Of a stretch of 34,031 bases of DNA, positions 17,171 to 26,092 are shown piece after piece; within the stretch, counting starts at the first letter, position 1, and the number at the start of each line of letters is the position of its first letter. The position numbers and the translations under genes were made by a program. The notes under the pieces were generated by a model. That model was not told where the DNA came from and searched no databases. It saw nothing but the letters and a program-made list of their open reading frames with translations. This DNA is from Comamonadaceae bacterium (lineage in GTDB: Bacteria > Pseudomonadota > Gammaproteobacteria > Burkholderiales > Burkholderiaceae_C): NCBI GenBank assembly GCA_027486495.1, contig JAIXOZ010000020.1, positions 1 through 34,031 on the forward strand, written 5' to 3'.

Positions 17171-18166
17171 ATGCGCCGTCATTTGTCTGCTCGTCAACTC
17201 AGCTGGCTTTTGCCCAGCGTGGCCGTGCTGGTCTGCCTGACTTGGTTGACCTCCCTTGAGAAGTACCTGGGTGTTCGTTATCACATCAGCTTGGAGGCGG
17301 TAATGCCGCCTGCTGTGTCCGATGCTTTGTTTGCGCCTTCGCGTTGGTTCGATGAACGTATTCGCTCTGGCGGAGCCAGGCCCTTGTTTCGTTTGAATTG
17401 GCCCTCTGCTTCGGGGGTGCAAGAAGAGATTCAAGCCCCGCCCAAACGCACTCCCGAGCCCCCGCAGTGGCAGAGTTTGCCCGAGCCGTTGCCACCGGGA
17501 GAGTTTTTGGCCACCTTGGCGCAGCAAAAGCTGACGCCTGGTCCTCAGCGGATTTTGTTGGCGGGTGACTCCATGATGCAGGGCATTGCCCCTTTGTTCA
17601 TGCGTGACATCATGCGTTTGCACCCCGATTGGCAAGTGCGGGACTTGAGCCGCACAAGCACGGGCCTGACCATGCGGCGCTACTTTGACTGGCCCGCGCG
17701 CATGATCGATGAAATGGATGCCCAAAATCTGACCCTGTTGGTCATTTTTCTGGGCCCCAATGATCCTTGGGACTTGGTGGTCGATGGTCAGCGTCATTTG
17801 TTTCCGTCGCTTGGCTGGGCCTTGAACTACGCTTTGCGCGTGGACGAGGTGTTGGCAGCTGCAGTGCAGCGCCAGGTGCGCGTGATTTGGGTGGGGTTGC
17901 CCGCCATGCAAGAAGGCCGGATCCGGGACGGGGCAGTCTTGCAAAATCACATCTTCCACTTCCGAGCTGCCCAATGGGGAACTGATTACCTGGCCACCGA
18001 GCCCCTGATCGGAACTTTGTCTGCACCTTTCCAAAAATTCAAGCTCAAAGAAGATGGACAGCGTGTGAATTTACGTGCCAATGACGGGATTCACCTCACG
18101 CCTTCGGGTTTGCGCCTGATCAACCAGGCCCTGGTGGCCCACATGGAGCAGGCGCGCCAGCCATGA
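17171..18166 (+). CDS. SGNH/GDSL-fold membrane-anchored esterase or O-acetyltransferase (PatB-like)
   Basis: A 331-residue protein with a basic N-terminus and a hydrophobic anchor at about 10-28, then an Ala/Pro-rich linker (about 85-110) and a periplasmic SGNH domain. The catalytic blocks are in order: GDS at 132-134 (LAGDSMMQG), GPND at 195-198 and DGIH at 305-308. In bacterial O-acetylation systems an SGNH protein downstream of an MBOAT often transfers the acetyl group to the glycan (PatB). It starts 1 base after the MBOAT stop and its last 4 bases overlap the next ATG (ATGA). The overall scaffold resembles DUF459-type SGNH proteins; an esterase role is an alternative. Confidence 0.82.
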   Translation: MRRHLSARQLSWLLPSVAVLVCLTWLTSLEKYLGVRYHISLEAVMPPAVSDALFAPSRWFDERIRSGGARPLFRLNWPSASGVQEEIQAPPKRTPEPPQWQSLPEPLPPGEFLATLAQQKLTPGPQRILLAGDSMMQGIAPLFMRDIMRLHPDWQVRDLSRTSTGLTMRRYFDWPARMIDEMDAQNLTLLVIFLGPNDPWDLVVDGQRHLFPSLGWALNYALRVDEVLAAAVQRQVRVIWVGLPAMQEGRIRDGAVLQNHIFHFRAAQWGTDYLATEPLIGTLSAPFQKFKLKEDGQRVNLRANDGIHLTPSGLRLINQALVAHMEQARQP

Positions 18167-19605
18167 AGCTCTTTATGACAAAAACGGCTGTTTGCTTGGT
18201 GTTGGCCTGGAGCTGCACACTGGGGCAGGCCCAAAGCGGGTCGGCTTCCGTTATCCGCATCCAGGTGCAGGCCCAGTCCGATACCCCCGATTTGCAATGC
18301 GGTTTGCCACGCTCCAAGCCCAGGCCACCACCTCCGGCAGAGAACGACCCTGTCGAATTGCCCATTCAGCCCGAGGTCGACCTGCAAGTGCAGGACTTTT
18401 TGACGGCCGCAACCCACATGTCGGAGCCCGCCCCCCATGAAGGACCTGCCGCCGCGCCTTTGTGGTCGCGAGCGGGCACTTCGGTGTTTCGCGTTGGCAT
18501 TTGGAGCGACAGCCATCTGGCAGCCGGATTTTTCACGCAGGAGTTGCAGCGCTTGTCGCGCCTTGCGCCCGATCAGGTGCGTGCGCGATTCGTGCCTGCC
18601 AACTTGGGACGTGCAGGCGTGCGCCTGCCTTTGCGAAAATCCTGCGTGAGTCCCAATTGGCACTATGAGCCCGCCCATAGCCAAAGTGCCGGGGCGGCCA
18701 ACCCGGGTCCTGGCTTGGTCAACATGAGCAGCCGCCAAGACGGTGCCTGGCTGGCACTGGATCTGCGCAACTCGGCCGGACGCGCCGAGCATGCTCGTGT
18801 GCGCCTGCTCTACCAGCAGACCGAGCGGCCCATCTTGTTGGCGCTGCGGGTGGATGAGGGGCCTGAACAGACCGTCAGCTTGCAGGGCCCACAGGGGCCT
18901 GCGGTGCTGGAGTTAGCGGCCCAAGAGGCCATGTCCACTTTGGCTTTGCGTGTGTTGCAAGGCCCCTTGCGCTTGCAGGGTCTGGAGTGGCCAGTGGCCC
19001 CAACGGTGCGTTTGCAAATGGATGTGTTTGGTTATCCGGGTGCCACCGTGGGGGGCTGGCGGCATGTGCGTCCCGAGTCGCTGATGCCCTGGTGGCCTGA
19101 GCCGCCTTATGACCTGGTGGTATTGGCTTTTGGCACCAACGAGGGCAATGTCCAGCCTTTCAGTGCCCAGACTTATCGGCAGATGTTGGAGGCCTCGGTG
19201 TCCCAGTGGCGAGCGGTTTTCCCCCAAACGGCCTGTTTGCTGATGGCGCCGGGTGACCGGGGCGTGTTGGTGCGGCGTTCACAAAAGAAGGGCAAGTCCT
19301 CGCCCCGAGATACTGGGCCAGCCGCGCCCGATGTGCTGCGCTTTACCCGGGTACACGATGAGATTGGTCGCATTCAGAAGCAGGTGGCCAAGTCCCATGG
19401 TTGCCATGCGTGGAGCATGTTCGAGGCCATGGGTGGCGCTGGCAGTGCTTACCGATGGGCCAGACACAACCCGCCCCTCATGGCGCGGGACCTGATCCAC
19501 TTCACGGTGCCCGGCTACCAGCGTTTGGCCCAGTTGATGGCGAGAGATTTGGGCTGGGGTCCGGACTTGTTTGAAGGCTCATTGGTGCCAGTGCCGAACC
19601 GTTGA
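18163..19605 (+). CDS. Secreted SGNH-fold protein with large beta-rich insert, Ape-like
   Basis: A 480-residue exported protein with a signal peptide (MKLFMTKTAVCLVLAWSCTL, probable cleavage near AQA, residue 24). SGNH blocks: SDS at 115-117 in WSDSH instead of the usual GDS, a glycine-rich YPGATVGGW near 291-299, GTNEGN at 324-329 and DLIH at 443-446. Between block I and the glycine region lie about 165 extra residues with beta-rich composition, as in Ape1-type peptidoglycan O-acetylesterases, where a carbohydrate-binding module is inserted into the SGNH domain. So it may remove acetyl groups from MurNAc and allow cleavage by the neighbouring lytic transglycosylase. It overlaps the previous gene by 4 bases (ATGA). 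Confidence 0.75.
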   Translation: MKLFMTKTAVCLVLAWSCTLGQAQSGSASVIRIQVQAQSDTPDLQCGLPRSKPRPPPPAENDPVELPIQPEVDLQVQDFLTAATHMSEPAPHEGPAAAPLWSRAGTSVFRVGIWSDSHLAAGFFTQELQRLSRLAPDQVRARFVPANLGRAGVRLPLRKSCVSPNWHYEPAHSQSAGAANPGPGLVNMSSRQDGAWLALDLRNSAGRAEHARVRLLYQQTERPILLALRVDEGPEQTVSLQGPQGPAVLELAAQEAMSTLALRVLQGPLRLQGLEWPVAPTVRLQMDVFGYPGATVGGWRHVRPESLMPWWPEPPYDLVVLAFGTNEGNVQPFSAQTYRQMLEASVSQWRAVFPQTACLLMAPGDRGVLVRRSQKKGKSSPRDTGPAAPDVLRFTRVHDEIGRIQKQVAKSHGCHAWSMFEAMGGAGSAYRWARHNPPLMARDLIHFTVPGYQRLAQLMARDLGWGPDLFEGSLVPVPNR

Positions 19606-19618
19606 ACCTGAGCGTGCA

Positions 19619-19637
19619 GCACAGGCTCAGCCTGTGC
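19619..19637. repeat. Perfect palindrome at the convergent gene ends
   Basis: GCACAGGC (19619-19626), a 3-base loop that is the stop codon of the TSUP gene (TGA on the minus strand), then GCCTGTGC (19630-19637). It lies between the convergent SGNH and TSUP ends and could stop transcription both ways, though it lacks a T-run. Confidence 0.5.
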
Positions 19638-20386
19638 GTGTGAAAAACACCGCGCTCATCACCAAGCCGGTGCCCATGACCATCCAGCGCACCCAACGCA
19701 CGGGCAAGCGCTTGGCCAGGCGAGCCCCGGCCCAACCACCGGCTGTGGCCAAGGCCATCATCCACAGCGCCTGCGGCCAGACGATGGCACCAGCCAAAGC
19801 AAAGGCGGCCACCGACAGCAGAGACAGCACAAAGGAGTTGAGGTTTTTCAGCGCATTGACCGTGTTCAGCCGGCTCTCGCCCGTCAGGGTGTAGAGCGCC
19901 ATCAGCAAAATGCCCAGTCCGCCGTTGAAGTAACCGCCGTAAATGGCCACGCCCATGAGGCCCGGCAGCCGCCAAGCGGGGTGGCCATGGCCTGAATTGC
20001 GCCGGGCCAGCCAAGGGCCAGCCGCAAAAAGCGCCGTGGCCAGCAGCAGCAACCAGGGCACCAGGCCTGAGAACACCCGCGCCGGGGTGACCAAGAGCAG
20101 GCCTGCACCGATCAAGCCGCCCACCGCAGCGATGGACACTTCGCGTTGCAACAAGGCGCGGGGCAGGGTTTGCAACTCCGAGCGAAAACCCAGCACACTG
20201 CCCAGGTAACCCGGGCTGACGGCCATGGCGCTGGTGGCATTGGCGGCCAAAGGGGGGACACCTGCAAACACCAAGGCAGGAAAAGTAAGAGCTGCCACCC
20301 CCGGCGATGGCGTTGAGCATGCCCGCCGCGAACGCGGCGGCGCCTGTGATCAGCCACAGGACTTCGGCGGACAGATCGGGGCTCAT
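19627..20386 (-). pseudogene. TSUP/TauE-SafE family transporter, broken by one frameshift
   Basis: Inner-membrane sulfite/anion exporter-like protein of the TSUP family, about 250 residues if repaired. The N-terminus in one frame (MSPDLSAEVLWLITGAAAFAAG, then MLNAIAGGGS) breaks off near forward position 20290, and the rest (LTFPALVFAGVPPLAANATS to VFFTRTG) follows in another frame, with about seven more hydrophobic segments. The typical motif GGGSxLTFPAL is cut at exactly this point; removing one base or adding two restores it. It is either a decayed gene or a sequencing error. Its ATG overlaps the nudJ-like stop (ATGA), so the two form a minus-strand operon. It is convergent with the SGNH gene. 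Confidence 0.75.
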
Positions 20387-20877
20387 GTCGAGAGGGGGGG
20401 CAAATCGGCCACGGCTGCATCGGTGTAGATCACGTCCAGCGGGAAGCGTTGTCCGGCCAGATGGTCTTCGATGCAGCGCAAGACCAGGGGGCTGCGGTGG
20501 CGCTCGGCGCTGGCACGAACTTCCTCAGGCGTCATCCACAGTGTCCGCACGATGCCTTCGTCCAAGCTGAGATGGGGCTGCAACTCGCCGATGTCGCCGC
20601 AAAAAGCCATGCGCACATAGGTGATGTCTTCGCCTGTTGCCGGGCGTTGAAAGCGTGAAAGGTAAATGCCCACCAAGGCGGTGGGTGTGAAGGGCTGGGC
20701 CGTTTCCTCCAGGGCCTCGCGGGCGCAGGCTTGCGCTGGGGATTCGCCCGGGTCCAAGTGTCCTGCCGGGTTGTTCAGTCGCAAACCCTCTTGGGTGTGT
20801 TCTTCGATCAAGAGATAGCGGCCATCACGCTCGATGATGGCGGCCACAGTGACATTGGGTTTCCAGCGTGTGTCCAT
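20383..20877 (-). CDS. nudJ: NUDIX hydrolase, NudJ-like
   Basis: A 164-residue phosphohydrolase. The Nudix box is visible at about residues 39-61: GHLDPGESPAQACAREALEE, with only the last glycine missing (TAQ). The start at 20877 (MDTRWKPNVTVAAIIERDG) fits E. coli NudJ, which acts on thiamin pyrophosphate precursors and nucleoside di- and triphosphates, as do NNPAGHLD and the late RSPLVLRCIEDHLAGQRFPLD. In E. coli nudJ adjoins mnmA. Here the two genes share strand but are separated by the plus-strand cassette. The stop overlaps the TSUP start. The symbol is by similarity and is less certain than the family. Confidence 0.87.
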   Translation of the reverse strand: MDTRWKPNVTVAAIIERDGRYLLIEEHTQEGLRLNNPAGHLDPGESPAQACAREALEETAQPFTPTALVGIYLSRFQRPATGEDITYVRMAFCGDIGELQPHLSLDEGIVRTLWMTPEEVRASAERHRSPLVLRCIEDHLAGQRFPLDVIYTDAAVADLPPLST

Positions 20878-20966
20878 GCCCCCGATTATCGGTGTGCCAG
20901 CAGGGCATCGTGTTTGGCTGCAACATTGGGGCACCAAAAGGGTGCCTGTTGGAGCGAAGTTGCTTA

Positions 20967-20988
20967 AATATCAGTGGTTGCTGATATT
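20967..20988. promoter_or_regulatory. Inverted repeat upstream of pntA
   Basis: AATATCAG (20967-20974), 6-base spacer, CTGATATT (20981-20988): perfect 8-bp arms, in the 231-base region between the divergent nudJ-like gene and pntA. A TATTAT hexamer at 20985-20990 overlaps its right arm, suggesting a repressor site on a promoter. The candidate -35 (TTGCTT at 20960-20965) is poorly spaced. Confidence 0.45.
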
Positions 20989-21108
20989 ATCGGCTTATGA
21001 AGCCCCCTGCAGCTCGGATAAGGACTTGATCCGGGCTTGTATTTGTTGACTTCGGTTAAGCTTTGAAGTTGGCCATATTTTTTTTGTGGATTGAGTGAGG
21101 AGACATTC

Positions 21109-22710
21109 ATGCAGACAGGCGATAACGCCCCCAAGCCTCAGCGCATTGGTGTGCCGCGAGAGATTTTCCCCGGTGAAAAACGGGTGGCCACGGTGCCCGA
21201 TGCGGTGACCAAACTGGTCAAACTCGGCTTTGCTGTGGTGGTGGAACAAGGCGCGGGCGAGCTGGCAGACCTGTCGGATGCGGCTTACGTCGAAGCCGGT
21301 GCCACCATTGCCCCCAACGCGGCGGCGCTGTGGAGTGGCAGCGACATCGTCTTCAAGGTGCGCGCCCCCACGCCCGACGAAGTGGCTCTCATGCACGAGG
21401 GCCAGACCCTGATCGGCTTCTTGTGGCCCGCCCAAAACTCCGATTTGATGCAGCAGCTCACGGCCAAAAAGGTCACGGCGCTGTCGATTGACGCCTTGCC
21501 CCGCACCTTGAGCCGCGCCCAGAAAATGGACGCACTGACCTCGATGGCCGGTGTGAGCGGCTACCGCGCCGTCGTTGAAGCCGCCAACGCCTTTGGCCGC
21601 TTCTTCAACGGCCAGATCACGGCCGCAGGCAAAGTGCCCCCTGCCAAAGTGTTCATTGCCGGTGCTGGTGTGGCCGGTTTGGCCGCCATTGGCGCGGCGG
21701 CCAGCCTGGGCGCCATCGTGCGTGCCAACGACACCCGCGCCGAAGTGGCCGACCAGGTCGTCTCGCTGGGCGGTGAGTTCGTTAAGGTGGACTACGAAGA
21801 AGAAGGCTCGGGCGGCGGTGGTTACGCCAAGGTCATGAGCGAGGGCTTCCAGGCCGCGCAGCGCGAGATGTACGCACGCCAAGCCAAAGAGTGCGACATC
21901 ATCATCACCACTGCGCTCATTCCCGGCAAACCCGCACCCCGCCTGATCACCGCCGAGATGGTGCAAAGCATGAAGCCTGGCAGCGTGATCGTGGACATGG
22001 CCGCCGAGCAAGGCGGCAACTGCGAGTTGACCGAACCCGGCAAGGCCGTGGTCAAGCACGGCGTGACGATTGTGGGTTACACCGATCTGGCTTCGCGCAT
22101 GGCGCGCCAGTCGTCCACGTTGTACGGCACCAACTTGTTCCGCTTGACGGAAGAGCTGTGCAAGACCAAGGACGGCGTGATCAACGTCAACATGGAAGAT
22201 GACGCGATTCGGGGCCTCACGGTCATCAAAAACGGCGAAATAACTTGGCCTGCACCGCCTTTGGCCGCTGCCCCCAAGCCCGCACCCAAACCCGCCGCTG
22301 CGCCTGCCGCCAAAAAAGGCCACGGTCATGGGGAGCCATCCGGCCCCATGCCGGTGGGCCAGCTGCTCATCGTGTCGGCGGTCGCCGCCGTGCTCTTGGT
22401 GTTGGTCGGTGCCTATGCGCCTGCTGCGTTCCTGTCGCACTTCACGGTGTTTGTGTTGGCCTGCTTTGTGGGCTACATGGTGGTTTGGAACGTCAAGCCT
22501 GCGCTGCACACCCCGCTCATGAGCGTGACCAACGCGATCAGCTCCATCATCGCCATCGGTGCGCTGGTGCAGATTTCGCCCATGGCCGCAGCCGGCCGTC
22601 CCAACACGCTGATCGCCATCTTGGCCTCTTTGGCGCTGGTGCTCACCGCCATCAACATGTTTGGCGGCTTTGCTGTCACCCAGCGCATGCTGGCGATGTT
22701 CCGAAAGTAA
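21109..22710 (+). CDS. pntA: NAD(P) transhydrogenase subunit alpha (single chain, PntA)
   Basis: Proton-translocating transhydrogenase alpha subunit: the N-terminal soluble domain binds NAD(H), the C-terminal hydrophobic segments form part of the proton channel in the inner membrane. It has 533 residues, close to E. coli PntA (510) and unlike the split PntAA/PntAB of alphaproteobacteria. The NAD motif [13 protein letters not shown] and RANDTR are visible, followed by an Ala/Pro/Lys linker with a His-Gly stretch, then about four hydrophobic segments ([18 protein letters not shown] onward). The ATG at 21109 has a GAGGAG ribosome binding site; an in-frame TTG at 21091 is less likely. pntB follows 54 bases later, across a strong palindrome. 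Confidence 0.96.
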   Translation: MQTGDNAPKPQRIGVPREIFPGEKRVATVPDAVTKLVKLGFAVVVEQGAGELADLSDAAYVEAGATIAPNAAALWSGSDIVFKVRAPTPDEVALMHEGQTLIGFLWPAQNSDLMQQLTAKKVTALSIDALPRTLSRAQKMDALTSMAGVSGYRAVVEAANAFGRFFNGQITAAGKVPPAKVFIAGAGVAGLAAIGAAASLGAIVRANDTRAEVADQVVSLGGEFVKVDYEEEGSGGGGYAKVMSEGFQAAQREMYARQAKECDIIITTALIPGKPAPRLITAEMVQSMKPGSVIVDMAAEQGGNCELTEPGKAVVKHGVTIVGYTDLASRMARQSSTLYGTNLFRLTEELCKTKDGVINVNMEDDAIRGLTVIKNGEITWPAPPLAAAPKPAPKPAAAPAAKKGHGHGEPSGPMPVGQLLIVSAVAAVLLVLVGAYAPAAFLSHFTVFVLACFVGYMVVWNVKPALHTPLMSVTNAISSIIAIGALVQISPMAAAGRPNTLIAILASLALVLTAINMFGGFAVTQRMLAMFRK

Positions 22711-22716
22711 ATGAAT

Positions 22717-22746
22717 TTGGGGACAGATCTTTAGCTCTGTCCCCAA
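22717..22746. repeat. Strong palindrome between pntA and pntB
   Basis: Arms TTGGGGACAGA (22717-22727) and TCTGTCCCCAA (22736-22746) with an 8-base loop: a perfect 11-bp stem in the 54-base gap of an operon. There is no T-run, so it is not an ordinary terminator. It could stabilise or attenuate the mRNA, or be a dispersed REP-like element. Confidence 0.75.
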
Positions 22747-22764
22747 CTGATTAAAGAGACACTC

Positions 22765-24183
22765 ATGAACTCAAGTCTGGCCACGGTCGCCTACATCGGC
22801 GCGACCATTCTTTTCATCCTCAGCCTGGGCGGCTTGTCCAACCAGGAAACCGCACGGCGCGGCAACCTCTACGGCATGATCGGCATGAGCCTGGCCGTGT
22901 TGGCCACCATCTTTGGCCCGCAAGTCACGGCCGAGGGCATCCCCATGATCGTGGGTTCGGTGCTGGTGGGGGCGCTCATTGGCCTATACGCTGCGCGCAA
23001 AGTGCAGATGACACAGATGCCCGAGCTGGTGGCGCTCATGCACAGCATGGTCGGCATGGCTGCGGCGTTGGTGGGTTATGCCACGTATGTGGACCCCGAA
23101 GCTTCCAAGAATTTGGAAGGTGCTGCACACGCCATTCATGCGGGCGAAATCTACATCGGCATCTTCATTGGCGCGGTGACCTTCTCGGGTTCGGTGGCCG
23201 CGTTTGGCAAGTTGTCCGGCCGCATCGGCGGCAGCCCCTTGTTGCTGCCTGCCCGCCACTGGCTCAACTTGGTGGGTTTGATCGCGGTCATTTACTTTGG
23301 CCGTGAATTCATGAACGCCCACACGGTGCAAGAGGGCATGGTGCCCCTGATCATCATGACCGTCATCGCCTTGCTTTTCGGTATCCACATGGTCATGGCC
23401 ATTGGCGGCGCCGACATGCCGGTGGTGGTGTCCATGCTCAACAGCTATTCCGGCTGGGCCGCCGCGGCCACGGGCTTCATGCTCTCCAACGACTTGTTGA
23501 TCGTGATCGGTGCCTTGGTGGGCTCCAGCGGTGCGATCTTGTCCTACATCATGTGCAACGCCATGAACCGCAGCTTCATCAGCGTGATCGCCGGGGGCTT
23601 TGGCACCACAGCCGCCGCGCCCAAGCCAACGGGCGAAGCAGCCGAGCCGCAAGGCGAAGTCAGCCCCATCCTGGCGGCCGAAACTGCTGAGCTGCTGCGT
23701 GATGCGAAAAACGTGATCGTGGTTCCTGGCTACGGCATGGCCGTGGCCCAAGCCCAGCACACGGTGTTTGAAATCACCAAGACACTGCGCGACAAGGGCG
23801 TGAACGTCCGCTTTGGCATCCACCCCGTGGCGGGCCGCATGCCCGGTCACATGAACGTTTTGTTGGCCGAGGCCAAAGTGCCCTACGACATCGTGTTCGA
23901 GATGGACGAGCTCAACGACGATTTTCCCGAGACAGACGTGGCCATCGTGATCGGTGCCAACGACATCGTGAACCCTGCTGCACAGGACGACCCGACCAGC
24001 CCGATCGCCGGCATGCCGGTGCTCGAAGTCTGGAAGGCCCGCACCAGCATCGTGATGAAGCGCTCCATGGCCAGTGGCTATGCCGGCGTAGACAACCCGC
24101 TGTTCTACAAAGACAACAACCGCATGCTGTTTGGCGATGCCAAGAAGATGCTCGATGAGGTCTTGATGGCCTTGAAGGCTTAA
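22765..24183 (+). CDS. pntB: NAD(P) transhydrogenase subunit beta (PntB)
   Basis: Beta subunit of the proton-translocating transhydrogenase: inner-membrane helices plus the soluble NADP(H)-binding domain. It has 472 residues. The N-terminal part has about nine hydrophobic segments (for example [49 protein letters not shown]). The C-terminal domain shows the NADP motif [15 protein letters not shown] and [18 protein letters not shown], both highly conserved. A GAGAC-type ribosome binding site sits before the ATG. Downstream is a strong terminator, so pntAB forms one transcription unit. Confidence 0.98.
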   Translation: MNSSLATVAYIGATILFILSLGGLSNQETARRGNLYGMIGMSLAVLATIFGPQVTAEGIPMIVGSVLVGALIGLYAARKVQMTQMPELVALMHSMVGMAAALVGYATYVDPEASKNLEGAAHAIHAGEIYIGIFIGAVTFSGSVAAFGKLSGRIGGSPLLLPARHWLNLVGLIAVIYFGREFMNAHTVQEGMVPLIIMTVIALLFGIHMVMAIGGADMPVVVSMLNSYSGWAAAATGFMLSNDLLIVIGALVGSSGAILSYIMCNAMNRSFISVIAGGFGTTAAAPKPTGEAAEPQGEVSPILAAETAELLRDAKNVIVVPGYGMAVAQAQHTVFEITKTLRDKGVNVRFGIHPVAGRMPGHMNVLLAEAKVPYDIVFEMDELNDDFPETDVAIVIGANDIVNPAAQDDPTSPIAGMPVLEVWKARTSIVMKRSMASGYAGVDNPLFYKDNNRMLFGDAKKMLDEVLMALKA

Positions 24184-24208
24184 GGCTTCATCGCCTCTGT
24201 GGACAAGA

Positions 24209-24239
24209 GGGAGCGAACCTGGTTCGCTCCCTTTTTTTT
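24209..24239 (+). terminator. Rho-independent terminator after pntB
   Basis: Stem GGGAGCGAA (24209-24217) / TTCGCTCCC (24223-24231), 5-base loop, followed by eight T (24232-24239). It ends 56 bases after the pntB stop and isolates fadD. Confidence 0.95.
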
Positions 24240-24314
24240 GGCGTAAACCCCGAGGTTTTTAGCGTCAGTCAGCTGTCAGATTTACGGTAGACTGAACCAC
24301 AGGAGAACCCCCAC

Positions 24315-25997
24315 ATGAACGCGAATCCCATTTGGCTCAAGAGTTACCCTGAAGGCGTCCCGGCCAATATTGACCCGACCCAATACACTTCCCTGATCGG
24401 TTTGCTCGAAGAGAGTTTTTCCAAGTTCTCAGACCGCGCTGCCTACAGTTTCATGGGCAAAAACTTCAGCTTCGCCCAGACCGATCAGGACAGTTTGGCC
24501 ATGGCGGCCTACCTCCAATCCTTGGGCTTGAGCAAGGGCGATCGCGTGGCCATCATGATGCCCAATGTGCCGCAGTACCCCGTGGCGGTGGCGGCTGTTT
24601 TGCGTGCGGGTTTGGTGGTGGTCAACGTGAACCCGCTCTACACTGCCCGCGAACTGGAGCACCAGCTCAAGGATTCGGGCGCCAAGGCGATTGTCATCAT
24701 CGAGAACTTTGCCGCCACACTGGAAAAGTGCATCTCGCAAACTCCGGTGCAGCATGTGGTGCTGGCCGCCATGGGTGACCGCTTGGGCCTGCTCAAAGGC
24801 AGCTTGGTCAATTACGTGGTGCGCAACGTCAAGAAAATGGTGCCCGCCTTCCATTTGCCTAAGGCCATCCGTTACAACGAAGCCCTCTCCAAAGGTCGAC
24901 ATCAGGCTTTTCGCAAGCCCGAACTGTCGGCCGAAGACATCGCCGTGTTGCAGTACACCGGCGGCACCACCGGCGTGTCCAAGGGGGCGGTATTGCTTCA
25001 CCGCAACGTGATTGCCAACGTGCTGCAGTCAGAGGCCTGGAACGAGCCCGTCATGCAGCGCATTCCGGCGGGCGAGCAACCCACCAATGTGTGCGCTCTG
25101 CCGCTGTACCACATCTTCGCCTTCACGGTGAACATGATGCTGGGCCTGCGCATGGGCGGCAAGACCATCCTGATCCCCAATCCGCGTGACCTGCCTGCTG
25201 TGCTCAAGGAACTGTCCAAGCACACCTTCCACAGCTTCCCGGCCGTGAACACCTTGTTCAACGGTTTGGCCAACCACCCGGATTTCGGCACCGTCAATTG
25301 GTCCAACCTGAAAGTGTCTTTGGGTGGCGGCACGGCTGTGACGCCCAACGTGGCCAAGCTCTGGCTGGAAAAAACTGGTTGTCCGATTTGCGAAGGTTAT
25401 GGCTTGTCCGAAACCAGCCCGTCGGCCAGTTGCAACCCGACCACCAGCACCGAGTTCACCGGCACCATTGGTGTGCCCATCCCGGGCACCTGGATGAAGT
25501 TGCTCGACGATGAGGGGCAGGAGGTGACAGCTCTGGGTGTGCCCGGTGAAATTGCCATCAAAGGCCCACAGGTGATGGCGGGTTACTGGCAACGCCCTGA
25601 TGAAACCTCCAAGGTCATGACGGCCGATGGTTATTTCAAATCCGGTGATGTGGGCACCATGGACGAGCGTGGTTACTTCAAGATCATTGACCGCAAGAAA
25701 GACATGATTTTGGTCAGTGGATTCAACGTCTACCCCAATGAGGTCGAAGAGGTGGCCTCTGCTTGTCCTGGCGTGTTGGAGTGTGCGGCCATCGGTGTGC
25801 CCGACGAAAAAACCGGCGAGTCGGTGAAGTTGGTGGTGGTCAAGAAAGACCCCGCCCTGACCGAGGTGCAGATCATGGCTTACTGCCGCGAAAACATGAC
25901 CGCTTACAAGCAGCCCCGCGTGATCGAGTTCCGCACCGAGTTGCCCAAAACGCCTGTGGGAAAAATCTTGCGGCGCGAGTTGCGAAACAAGGCTTGA
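24315..25997 (+). CDS. fadD: Long-chain fatty acyl-CoA ligase FadD-type
   Basis: Activates fatty acids to acyl-CoA with ATP through an acyl-AMP intermediate, first step of beta-oxidation, at the inner membrane face. The 560-residue protein (E. coli FadD is 561) has the AMP-binding motif YTGGTTGVSKGA at 214-225, the gate region YGLSETSPSASCNP, and the C-terminal motifs YFKSGDVGTM and DRKKDMILVSGFNVYP, with the closing PKTPVGKILRREL whose lysine activates the acyl group. A strong AGGAGA ribosome binding site precedes the ATG. It stands between two terminators, so it is probably monocistronic. The chain length is not readable from sequence. Confidence 0.95.
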   Translation: MNANPIWLKSYPEGVPANIDPTQYTSLIGLLEESFSKFSDRAAYSFMGKNFSFAQTDQDSLAMAAYLQSLGLSKGDRVAIMMPNVPQYPVAVAAVLRAGLVVVNVNPLYTARELEHQLKDSGAKAIVIIENFAATLEKCISQTPVQHVVLAAMGDRLGLLKGSLVNYVVRNVKKMVPAFHLPKAIRYNEALSKGRHQAFRKPELSAEDIAVLQYTGGTTGVSKGAVLLHRNVIANVLQSEAWNEPVMQRIPAGEQPTNVCALPLYHIFAFTVNMMLGLRMGGKTILIPNPRDLPAVLKELSKHTFHSFPAVNTLFNGLANHPDFGTVNWSNLKVSLGGGTAVTPNVAKLWLEKTGCPICEGYGLSETSPSASCNPTTSTEFTGTIGVPIPGTWMKLLDDEGQEVTALGVPGEIAIKGPQVMAGYWQRPDETSKVMTADGYFKSGDVGTMDERGYFKIIDRKKDMILVSGFNVYPNEVEEVASACPGVLECAAIGVPDEKTGESVKLVVVKKDPALTEVQIMAYCRENMTAYKQPRVIEFRTELPKTPVGKILRRELRNKA

Positions 25998-26034
25998 TGT
26001 GAACCCGGCGTGGATGCGCCAGTCCAGTGCCTGG

Positions 26035-26063
26035 CGGCCACAAGTTTTCTTGTGGCCGTTTTT
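26035..26063 (+). terminator. Rho-independent terminator after fadD
   Basis: Perfect 10-bp stem CGGCCACAAG (26035-26044) / CTTGTGGCCG (26049-26058), TTTT loop, then five T (26059-26063). It lies between fadD and the nucleosidase gene. Confidence 0.92.
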
Positions 26064-26092
26064 AATTTCAATGACACAAGCAGGAGTGATTC

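Noticed and set aside
20995..22746. Minus-strand open frame of 583 codons
   Set aside because: It is antisense to pntA, Arg/His/Gly-rich, with no recognisable domain.
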